The position numbers and the translations under genes are program-made. Below are positions 38,071 through 46,248 of a DNA stretch of 64,000 nucleotides, piece after piece. This DNA is from Dendrobium chrysotoxum (taxonomy: Eukaryota; Streptophyta; Magnoliopsida; Asparagales; Orchidaceae): NCBI GenBank assembly GCA_019925795.1, contig CM034304.1, positions 4,527,471 through 4,591,470 on the forward strand. Reading direction: 5' to 3'. The notes beneath the pieces were generated by a model. That model was not told where the DNA came from. It worked only from the letters and a program-made list of their open reading frames with translations, and made no database searches. Each line of letters opens with the position of its first letter. Position 1 is the stretch's first letter.

Positions 38071-38440
38071 AGTGACAAATTTAAAATCAAATTTAAAATC
38101 CTTTAAATTTAAAATCAAATGTAAATCAAAGTTCAAAAACTTTTAAAATTCAAAACCAAATCAAATCAAGTTCAAACCCTCTCCAAATTCAAATTCAAAT
38201 TAAATCAGTTTTAAAACCTTTCAAATTTAAACAAATCAAAATCAAATCAAACACAATCAAAATTCAAAATCAAAATCAAATTGAAGATCAATCAAAATCA
38301 AATCAAATTTGAAGTTCAAATTCCTCAAACTCAAAATCAATTAAAATCAAATCCAAAATACACCCTAAATTCAAGATCCTTCAAATTCAAAATTAAATCA
38401 AATCAAATTCAAGGATCCTCCGAATTCAAATCTTAAATTC
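38070..38440. repeat. Low-complexity (TCAAA/TCAAAT)n stretch
   Basis: About 370 bp made almost only of CAAAT, TCAAAA and AAATTCAAA words. Simple-sequence expansion in the LARD-like interior. Confidence 0.8.
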
Positions 38441-39120
38441 CAGGATCCAGACCTGGTGCTCTATGCAGAGCATGCTTCCTTTACATATGACCATCCCGAC
38501 CTGATCCTATGTGTAGAGCAAGTTTCCTCTATATATAATCATACAAGTTTGAACCCTTGTGTAGAGCAAGTTTCCTGAACATATGATCATTCAAACCCTA
38601 TCCTCTGTGTGGAGAAATTCTCCTCCACACATGACCATTTTAGACTCGATCCACTATGTAGAGCAAGTTTCCTCTACACATGATCATCCAGACCTGATCC
38701 TATGTATAGAATAAGTTTGCTCTACACATGATCATTCCATATTTGATCCTCTGTGTGGAGCAAATTTTCTCAACACATGATCATCCAGACCTGATCTTTC
38801 ATATAGAGCAAGTTTGCTCTCCACAAGAACATTCAGTAGCGATGGAGCACGCCCTCTATGGCACCATCCTAGTTTTTAAAATCCAGATCCGTGGAGCAAG
38901 TTTCCGTCACATACGATCTTTCCAAATTCAACCCTCTATGTAGAGCAAGTTTCCTCTACACATGATCATTCTAAACTCAATCCTCTGTGTAGAGCAAGTT
39001 TCCTCTACACATGATCATCCAGACCTGATCCTATGTGCAGAATAAGTTTTCTCTACACATGATCATCCAGATTCGATCTTTTATGTAGAGCAAGTTTTCT
39101 CTCCATAAGATCATCCACTA
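38440..39120 (+). repeat. 48-49 bp tandem repeat with an internal hairpin
   Basis: The word gagca(agttt) or a variant recurs at 38516, 38564, 38612, 38661, 38709, 38758 and 38806: a 48-49 bp period. A second run near 38940-39120 has the same unit. Good copies contain GTGTAGAG and CTCTACAC around an 8-base loop (caagtttc), so each unit can form a small stem-loop. Tandem repeats close to the 3' LTR are known in long plant LTR retrotransposons. Confidence 0.85.
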
Positions 39121-39760
39121 GTGATGTAGCACGCCCATTCTGGCACCATCCTAGTTTCAAATTTCAAATCCAATCCTCTATCGTTAGGTGTGAGTCCTAG
39201 TGTTTCCTTTCGACATGATCATCAAGGTTACAGTTTCCTCAAGGACAGATGTGAGTTATCGTGCTTTCTATCCTTAGGATTAGATCTTCTAATGATGGAG
39301 CACACCCTCTATGGCACCATCATTGGTTTAAAATCCAGATCTGACTTTCTATGGGAAGCAATGCTTCCTTCCCACAGAGCCCTATAGTCTTGTTTTCCTT
39401 AAGGACAAATGAGAGCCATCATGCTTTCTATCCTTAGGATTAGATCTTCTAGTGATGGAGCATGCCATTTATGGGACTATCCTAGGTTCAAAATCCAGAT
39501 ATGATCTTCTGTGGGAAGTAATGCTTCCTTCCTATAAGGTCCCCCAGTTTTCTTCTCCTCAAGGTTAGATGGTTTTTCTCCTTAGGATTAGACTCCCCAA
39601 TGATAGAATATGCCCTCTATGGCAATATCCTGAATTCAAATTTCAAATTCCATAATCGACTTCCTTTCCTTAGGGTTAGATTTTTCCTTCCCTTAAAATA
39701 AGACCCACTAGTGGTGGAAACGCTCTCTATGGCACTACCCTAGTATCAATTTAAACCATG
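38841..39760 (+). repeat. Second repeat family, about 115-285 bp spacing, six copies
   Basis: The phrase gatggagcacgccctctatg, followed by gcaccatcctag, recurs in diverged form at 38841, 39123, 39294, 39454, 39602 and 39714. Most copies are preceded by tccttaggattagatcttct and followed by an atccagat(c/a)tg phrase. Spacing shrinks toward the LTR. It overlaps the end of the 48-bp array. Confidence 0.7.
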
Positions 39761-39831
39761 ATTCCCCAGAGATAAACATTTTCTTCCCTTAGGATCAAAA
39801 CTCCAGATTTGACTTTTCTATTCAGTCAACG

Positions 39832-39872
39832 CCAATATGTGTAATAGAACTTCATTCTATTACACATATTGG
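39832..39872 (+). other. Perfect 18-bp-stem hairpin at the polypurine tract
   Basis: CCAATATGTGTAATAGAA (39832-39849) and its exact complement TTCTATTACACATATTGG (39855-39872) are separated by CTTCA. The last two stem bases are the first G bases of the polypurine tract, and LTR C begins ten bases downstream. In plus-strand RNA this is a stable stem-loop. Confidence 0.85.
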
Positions 39873-39881
39873 GGGTCCATT
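39866..39881 (+). promoter_or_regulatory. Polypurine tract region before LTR C
   Basis: TATTGGGGGTCCATT lies directly before TGTTCACC, the start of LTR C. A G-rich tract at this position primes plus-strand synthesis in LTR retroelements. Confidence 0.6.
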
Positions 39882-42340
39882 TGTTCACCTCATTTTTGTA
39901 TGAGCTCATTAGGACCCTGTCCAGATCTCAGATTAATTCAGACCGTAGGATCAATTGTGATTATAGATCAATCTAGCCTCTTGACTAATCTAAATTCTAG
40001 GATCCTCCTAAACTCCAAACCCTAAGATTTACTTAGGTCCTAGGATTCATCTAGATCACATACTTTAGGATTTTTAGACCTTTGGATCCTTCTAGTCTCT
40101 AGACCCTAGGACCTTCCCATACCCTAGGTTTCTTTTAGACTCCAAACTTTATGACCTTTCTAAGTCTTAGGATTTTAGAAGACCCCAGACCCTAGGGTTT
40201 CTTAGATTCTTTAAACCTTTCAGAATCTTGACCATTAAATCTACCTAGTCCTTATGATGAATCTAGAACTTGGGATCCAAAATTGAGCTCATTCTGAGGT
40301 CCCTAACCTGAGAAACTGAATTAAAATCTAAATGTCATAAAACCTTCAAATATTTTTGACCAAATGACTTGCCCAAACCTTAGGACCACCACCAATAGAG
40401 TTAGAATATTATTTTGAAGTTGTTGAGCCCACTCCCAGATCCTGGGTCAACCTGGTTGACCAAGTCAACCAGGGTTGACCCAAATGATCCATTGAGGGTT
40501 CAAAATAGGCGATTTGATTGAATTAACCTTTCCAGACCTTAGGATCACTTCCCATAAACTCAAAATATCAAACCAAACTAGTTGAGCCCATTCCTAGACC
40601 CTAGGTCAAACTTGTTGACCAAGTCAACCAGGGTTGACCCAATTAACCCTTTAAGGGCCCAATAAGCCCATTTAACCAAAATGACCTATTTGACCCCTGA
40701 AAACATCTTTACCAGACTCCAAACATCATTTTAAATTCGTTGAACCCAAACTCAGGTCTTGGGTCAACTCGGTTGACCAAGTCAACCCAATTTGACCTAA
40801 AAACCCCTTAAGCATCTAAATGGGTTATCTTAACCCATTTAACTATTTTAAACCCCATCAAGCCCTCAACATTATTAAAAACATAGCCTATATATTTTCT
40901 AATCATGGGCCAATCAAATCCAAGCTAGTTGACAAAGTGAACACATTGAGACTAGTCAAAATGTCTTAAATCCCTTCCCTTCCATTCAAACTCCAAACCT
41001 TAAGTATCAAACCCTCTTCAAACTATCTCCACCAGCTCAAACCCATCCCTTCCATGCCATATAGGCAGCCCTTTGACTGTTGACTAGTCAATATGGTCAA
41101 CAAATGAAATGAATTGATTAAATTTGGTTAAATGACCTCTCAAACCTAACCTAACCCACTTAAGACCACTCAATCTATTTAAACAATCTCCAGAACATTC
41201 TTACACTTCAACCAGGCCTTTGAACCATGGTCAAATGGTTCAAATCAATCCCATGTACAAGTGGGGACCAAAATGGGCTTTCCACATCATTATACGATTG
41301 TCCTTTTATTCTCTACCATTCTAACAATCTTTAGACAAATGGAAGCATCCCAGCAAGTCAGCAAGTCAATCTAAGGCATCCATTTGGCCTGGAGACACTT
41401 GAATAGGGGTAAACATGGATTTGAGCTCTCATTAAAACATCTACCCTATCTCTCTACTAAAAGCCTTCCAGACCCAAACCTCTTTTAGTTTTGAGCTCAA
41501 AGGGATCTCCTCTACAATCCCCAAGCTCAAACCATCTGTTAAACCCTCGCCAGCGGTAAGTTCTCTGGCGAACCGAAGATAAATCTCATCTAGCATAAAT
41601 ATCAAGCGATTGAAGGCTTTTTGGAGCGTGATCTCTTCAGCAAATTTAGTCATGGATAAACTACAAGTTTAGAGTGCTAAAGAATATCGAAATCCATAGA
41701 TTGGACTAGGTATAATCCTAAACCCTAGTCTGGGACGCTTAAGTTATTTTAGCTTTCTATTAAGTGCTTTATTAGCCACAAAATTAAGTCCACACAAATG
41801 CTCTTCATTAATGTCATCTCTATTTAAATTTTCATTTAAATTAGTTGAGGATTTTGAGAGAAAGAAGCATTTATTTAATCCTAGGGTGTAAAGGCTGGTC
41901 TCATCGCATGCACAAAATCGGAACCGTTGATTTTGGAATTAACGGTTAGTATTTTGTTGCTCTGTTATTTGATCCGATCGTGGAAGTGATCTGTCAGATC
42001 GTAATTTTGTTTGGCTCAATTAGAGCCATTCAATTCATATAGTGGAAGATCCAGCAGTGTGGAGGGATTGCTGACGTGGATTAGTGGGAAAGCGTGTGGA
42101 CCCCATTAATTCCCAATTATTAAATAATGATTACGCAGCCACGTAATCATTTCTAATGATTGGCCACCGCCGCATATTCTATGCCTACGAACCGCAAGCT
42201 GCCGCGTGTCCTCCTGAAGGCACTAGCACCGTCAATGTTAGTTAAATAGTTTTAAATCAATTTTAAAGCCATTTAATTATCAGAAACTTCTAAAAATGCC
42301 AAAAATTCATTTCAAATCCAAAAAATCTTTGTAATTGTTG
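39882..42340 (+). mobile_element. Start of LTR copy C of the LARD-like element
   Basis: Begins TGTTCACCTCATTTTTGTATGAG, the same start as LTR A. It follows A through the ctagaccctagg-rich part, the W-box part (about 40370-40800), the CCAAT part (about 42120-42170) and up to A position 24035. Then homology stops and copy B begins (TGTTGACC at 42341). It lacks two blocks present in A (about 610 and 350 bp). The remainder of C is not in the window. A and C differ at many sites, so the element is old. Confidence 0.8.
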
Positions 42341-42540
42341 ACCTTGGTTTTCTCCCAGGCTTGGTCAAGGGAGTTGACTTGGTCAAATTAACCAAGTCAC
42401 GACCTAAGACCCTCTCCCTTGTGTTCAATGGGTCAAACTGAGTCTGCTGAGCCCAGACCCAGGCCCAGGGTCAACCTGGTTGACCAGGTCAACCAGGGTT
42501 GACCAGGTCAACCAGGGTTGACCTAAGATGACCCATATCC
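42341..42540. promoter_or_regulatory. W-box cluster at the start of LTR B
   Basis: Eleven TTGAC or GTCAA cores lie within 200 bp, five in one orientation and six in the other, including back-to-back ggtcaacctggttgacc and ggtcaaccagggttgacc. A further set is at 52670-52850. These are W-box cores; regulation by WRKY proteins is inferred. Confidence 0.55.
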
Positions 42541-42841
42541 TTCTCCCTTGGCCCCCAAACCCAATCCAGGGCTCTCCAAGCCCTATTCTCTGTTGCAAAT
42601 CTGGTTTTGATGATGACAAACATGTTTCCAGTGTGTTTTTCTTGGCTAATCAATTTCAGGCACAAAAGACCGCAAGCTACTCAAGCCAACTCAAGATCGG
42701 GTCCAAGTGTGTCAAATGTATGATTTTTTCTTTTATTGAGTCAATTGTAATGTAACTGATTCCCTAGCTAAGTAACCTTGCACACACACACTCAGGGAGA
42801 GAGATTGAGTGAATTAGAGTTTCTGTTAAAATTTTGTTCAG

Positions 42842-43514
42842 ATCGTCCTGGACGATAGTATCATCGTCCTGGACGATCCAGTTAAAACAGAAACCCTAAT
42901 TAGGGCGACTAAGTTAAGGAGGACTGATTGAGCCGATCGTCCTGGACGATCTATGGATCGTACGGGACGATATGCCCAAATCAGAAATTCTCAGCCGCCA
43001 GATTAAGTTAGGCAAGTTTTATTTTAAGTATTTTGGTCTGATCGTCCCGGACGATACGTGTATCGTCCTGGACGATTTACTACAATCATGCCTAAATTAG
43101 TCTGGTAATTAAGGAAAGCAATTAATGTTTAATTGATACGATCACATCGTCCTGGACGATCGCAGGATCGTCCCGGACGATCGTGATCGTCTTGTGCATT
43201 TCAGCTGTACGTCCAGAACTATGTACAGGACGATTTGGGGCCTTTTTGAACTAATCGTACCGGACGATTACCCTATCGTACGGGACGATCAAGTCATTTT
43301 TTGGTCGTCCAGCACAGATTTCTCTGGACGACCCGAACTGTCTTCTGGACGATTTCCTTCAATTTGAACTAATCGTCCTGGACGATCGCAGGATCGTACG
43401 GGACGATATGAACAACTTTTTCTACTGATCGTCCAGAAGAGCCAGATCGTCCAGGCTGAAACAGCTGAATTTGAACTGATCGTACAGGACGATCTACCGA
43501 TCGTCCTGGACGAT
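42842..43514. promoter_or_regulatory. Array of seven paired 15-bp palindromes in U3, fixed 21-bp spacing
   Basis: The motif is ATCGTCCNGGACGAT (nine perfect copies) or a variant with A at position 6 (five copies). Starts are 42842/42863, 42936/42957, 43041/43062, 43146/43167, 43254/43275, 43372/43393 and 43479/43500. The within-pair distance is always 21 bp, about two DNA turns; the 6-bp spacers vary in sequence. Pairs recur every 94-118 bp, mostly near 105. Half-sites (ctggacgac, gatcgtccag) lie between pairs. Array and spacing are plain in the sequence; protein binding is inferred. The 3' LTR has the same array at +8207. Confidence 0.9.
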
Positions 43515-43782
43515 CTTGGCCGACAAGTTGAGATTTAGGGCAAGTTTTAAGCCCTCCTTTAAAAGAACTTTTTCCTAGATTTGGAAAAATCTTTTGCTGC
43601 CTTCCTTCCCTGAGAAATCCTAGAGAGAGAGAGAGTTGGGAGAGAGAGAAGAGATCTTGTGAGGGGGAGTTAGTGAGGGATTCACTAAGGTTGCTCCCAG
43701 CACGGATCAGAGTCGTCTTCTCCGCTCGTCGTCTGTCGTCTAGTCGGTGTTCTTCGTGGGAGGATCGTTCGCAAGAAGATCC

Positions 43783-44003
43783 GGGTTCTCTGCCCGCTTC
43801 AGGAGGAAGCGAAAGGAGTTCGTGGGTTCTCTGCCCGCTTCAGGAGGAAGCGAAAGGAGTTCGTGGGTTCTCTGCCCGCTTCAGGAGGAAGCGAAAGGAG
43901 TTCGTGGGTTCTCTGCCCGCTTCAGGAGGAAGCGAAAGGAGTTCGTGGGTTCTCTGCCCGCTTCAGGAGGAAGCGAAAGGAGGTCGGGTTCTCTGCCTCA
44001 CCG
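43783..44003 (+). repeat. 41-bp tandem repeats in the 5' LTR (five full units)
   Basis: Units start at 43783, 43824, 43865, 43906 and 43947, with a partial unit at 43986. The unit is gggttctctgcccgcttcag followed by gaggaagcgaaaggagttcgt. As 41 is not divisible by three, the same protein-like string appears in shifted frames and makes overlapping chance ORFs (43673-44162). The 3' LTR has six units (51990-52234). Confidence 0.95.
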
Positions 44004-44117
44004 TGTGGTGAAAAGGAGGTGTTTTGTACAGGCTTCTCCGCCTTGCTGTGGGAGCAAAAGGAGAGTCACTTTCGTTTAGTGCAATACCCGGAGGGGAGGC
44101 TCCGGGGAGTGGACGTA

Positions 44118-44144
44118 GGTCAAGTTGACCGAACCACTATAAAA
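44118..44144 (+). promoter_or_regulatory. LTR core promoter: inverted W-box palindrome and TATA box
   Basis: GGTCAAGTTGACC (44118-44130) is a perfect 13-bp palindrome of two W-box cores. TATAAAA follows at 44138-44144, so transcription should start near 44170. The 3' LTR repeats this at 52366-52392. The antisense family copy keeps the palindrome (ggtcaacttgacc near 61253). Confidence 0.75.
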
Positions 44145-44372
44145 TCTGGTTTGCTTTTCTGATTCAGTTTTGCATTTTACTTTTCAATATAAACTGCTTG
44201 GGTGAATATCGTTGGTTGATCTTTTCGTTATTGTTTACTTGTTTCCGCTGCTAAGTATCGAAAAGATTTTTGTAGTTATCGTGAAATTTTTAAATAACCA
44301 ATTCACCCCCCCCCTCTTGGTTAGCCTCGGGACTAGTTCACTAGGGCTTAACATCCCTTTCGAACTTTCAAG

Positions 44373-44384
44373 TGGTATCAGAGC
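44373..44384 (+). promoter_or_regulatory. Primer-binding site, initiator tRNA-Met
   Basis: TGGTATCAGAGC, two bases after the 5' LTR, is the standard complement of the plant initiator tRNA-Met 3' end used by most Ty1/copia elements. Confidence 0.95.
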
Positions 44385-44425
44385 GGGATTCAAAATTTCT
44401 GTTTAAAAACTTTTGAATTTGATCC

Positions 44426-46237
44426 ATGGCTAACTGTAACAATCGTAATACTGCTGAAGGTTATTCTATAACTAGACCACCGTTGTTTGATAATATTCCA
44501 TTTGATTTTTGGAAAACACGCATGTCTACTTTTCTTCAGTCTATTGATTATCGCATGTGGATGTTAGTTAAGGACGGATACGAACCACCTTTTCGAATGG
44601 TTAACAATGTGAAAACTGAATTGCCATTTGCTGATTGGACGTTTGATGATCGTGATTTAGCACAGTTAAATGCCAAATGTTTGAACTGTTTCTTTTGTGC
44701 TTTAAAATCTGAGGACTATATGCGTGTTTCTACTTGTACAACGGGAAAAGAGATTTGGGATAGATTATGTATAACATATGAAGGTACAACTAAAGTCAAA
44801 CAATCTAGGTTAAACATCTTGTTACATGATTACGAACTTTTTCGCATGAAACCTAGTGAGACTATTTCAGAAATGTACACAAGGTTCACTCAGATTGTTA
44901 CCTCTTTGCATGCTTTAGGTAGAGAACTTACCAACTACGAAAGAGTGAACAAGATTCTTAGATGTTTGCCTGCTTCTTATGATGCTAAGATTACTGCTAT
45001 TACTGAATCCAAAGATTTAAATACTTACTCTATTGACAGCTTACTTGGATCACTCATTGCTTACGAGCAAGGGGTGAACCAAAGGCAACTTGATGCAGGT
45101 GAACGCAAGAAAGAGAAGACAGTGGCACTAAAGGCCAAAGACTCAGATGCTAGCACTTCCGGGTCTGATAGCGATGATGTTGCCTTAATCACAAGGCAAT
45201 TCAAAAGCTTTCTAAGGAAGAAACATAAGAACCATCAGAAGTGGAACAAGGGTAAGTTCAATAAAAACTTTAAGGGTTCATCTGAATCGGTTTGTTTTGA
45301 ATGCAGGAAGCCCGGACACATTAAGGCTGATTGTCCAACACTTAAAGCTCACCCAAGCAAGGAGAAGGGTGAGGAGAAACCAAAGTACAGAAAGGACAAG
45401 AAGCGGATTCAGAAGGCGTTCTGGGCAGACTCTGCATCCGACTCTTCTGAGACTGAAGCTGAAGAGGAGGAAACAAACTTGTGTTTGATGGCTGATGATC
45501 ACCCTGGTCAGTCCGACCAGGAAGAGGTATGTGAGCTTACTTACGATCAGTTATTTGAAGTTTCTGAAAAGATTCATACATCGTATAGGAAGCTTAAGAA
45601 AACCCATGCTAGTTTGAAACTAGATTATCTGACTTTGCAAAAAGAGCATGAAGTGTTGATTAAGGATCATTCCACCATTGATAGCAATCACATGTCTTTA
45701 CTAGATGAGTTTGATGAACTGAATAAAAAGCATTCTGATTTAATTGTTGAGCATAACTTGTTAAAAACAGCGCATGTTGAATTAGAACTTGCTTTTAAGA
45801 AAGTGAATGATTTGGCATCTGAGTTAGAAAGTACTGATAGTGCAAAAACATTTGAAATTGGAAGTTTAAACAAACACATTGAGTTTTTGAAAGTGAAAAT
45901 CAGTTCTTTTGAAAATAACAAAACACCGCCTACTTTTGAACAATTTTATGCACCGTCACCTTTTAAAAATTCTGTTGCAAGTTCTTCAAAGCATGTTTCA
46001 TACACTACTAGGAAGAGGCACTATCACTCACGACGTTTAGTTAATCCTTTTCCTGGTGTTAGATGTTTTTCATGTGGCATGTTAGGACACATATCACACA
46101 CTTGTACTGTTCACCGTAGTACACATTGGGTGTGGAGACCCAAACTGCCTGTTGCACAGCACAGCACACATGCATCGCATTCTTCTTTTCATAAGAAGGA
46201 ACCCAAACCTGTTTGGGTTCCTAAGACTGACATTTGA
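44426..46237 (+). CDS. gag: Gag polyprotein of the copia element
   Basis: Gag forms the virus-like particle and packages the RNA. The frame is open for 603 codons from an ATG in good context (ATCCATGG). Residues about 20-230 match the copia gag domain (UBN2 type; FDFWKTRMSTFLQSID, EIWDRLCITYEGTTKVK, RILRCLP-like segment). A CCHC knuckle CFECRKPGHIKADC is at 290-303. An acidic segment and a long coiled coil (about 365-510) follow. A second knuckle, CFSCGMLGHISHTC, is at 547-560, close to the C-terminus. Two knuckles separated by a coiled coil are unusual for small copia Gags. The frame ends with TGA at 46235-46237; pol lies in another frame and only opens at 46249, so Gag can be made alone from the full RNA. 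Confidence 0.95.
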   Translation: MANCNNRNTAEGYSITRPPLFDNIPFDFWKTRMSTFLQSIDYRMWMLVKDGYEPPFRMVNNVKTELPFADWTFDDRDLAQLNAKCLNCFFCALKSEDYMRVSTCTTGKEIWDRLCITYEGTTKVKQSRLNILLHDYELFRMKPSETISEMYTRFTQIVTSLHALGRELTNYERVNKILRCLPASYDAKITAITESKDLNTYSIDSLLGSLIAYEQGVNQRQLDAGERKKEKTVALKAKDSDASTSGSDSDDVALITRQFKSFLRKKHKNHQKWNKGKFNKNFKGSSESVCFECRKPGHIKADCPTLKAHPSKEKGEEKPKYRKDKKRIQKAFWADSASDSSETEAEEEETNLCLMADDHPGQSDQEEVCELTYDQLFEVSEKIHTSYRKLKKTHASLKLDYLTLQKEHEVLIKDHSTIDSNHMSLLDEFDELNKKHSDLIVEHNLLKTAHVELELAFKKVNDLASELESTDSAKTFEIGSLNKHIEFLKVKISSFENNKTPPTFEQFYAPSPFKNSVASSSKHVSYTTRKRHYHSRRLVNPFPGVRCFSCGMLGHISHTCTVHRSTHWVWRPKLPVAQHSTHASHSSFHKKEPKPVWVPKTDI

Positions 46238-46248
46238 TGATTTTGTAG

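Larger units (their letters stand above)
33240..39881 (+). mobile_element. Internal region of a LARD-like (pol-less) LTR retroelement
   Basis: Between LTR copies A and C there is no recognisable gag, protease, integrase or reverse transcriptase on either strand. It contains a broken basic ORF (35512-36120), four diverged copies of a 240-320 bp repeat, low-complexity CAAAT sequence, two tandem repeat families, a perfect hairpin and a polypurine tract before LTR C. Long LTRs with a non-coding interior fit large retrotransposon derivatives, whose proteins come from related autonomous elements. The superfamily is most likely Ty3/gypsy, by habit of such elements rather than by any domain seen. Confidence 0.6.
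42591..44370 (+). repeat. 5' LTR of the intact copia element
   Basis: TGTTGCAAATC to GAACTTTCA. U3 holds the paired palindrome array (42842-43514), a run of GA microsatellite, five 41-bp repeats, an inverted W-box and a TATA box. R and U5 probably occupy the last 200 bp, from about 44170. Confidence 0.95.

Noticed and set aside
41441..41653. 70-codon minus-strand ORF in LTR C
   Set aside because: The same stretch in LTR A is not open; no domain match.
43673..44162. Overlapping ORFs in the 5' LTR (and 51880-52410 in the 3' LTR) encoding Arg/Ser-rich repeats
   Set aside because: They come from the 41-bp tandem repeat read in three frames. The unit is not a multiple of three, the ORFs lie in U3 upstream of the promoter, and the antisense copy does not keep them.
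44373..44384. tRNA-Met gene fragment
   Set aside because: Only the 12-base primer-binding complement is present, with no cloverleaf.
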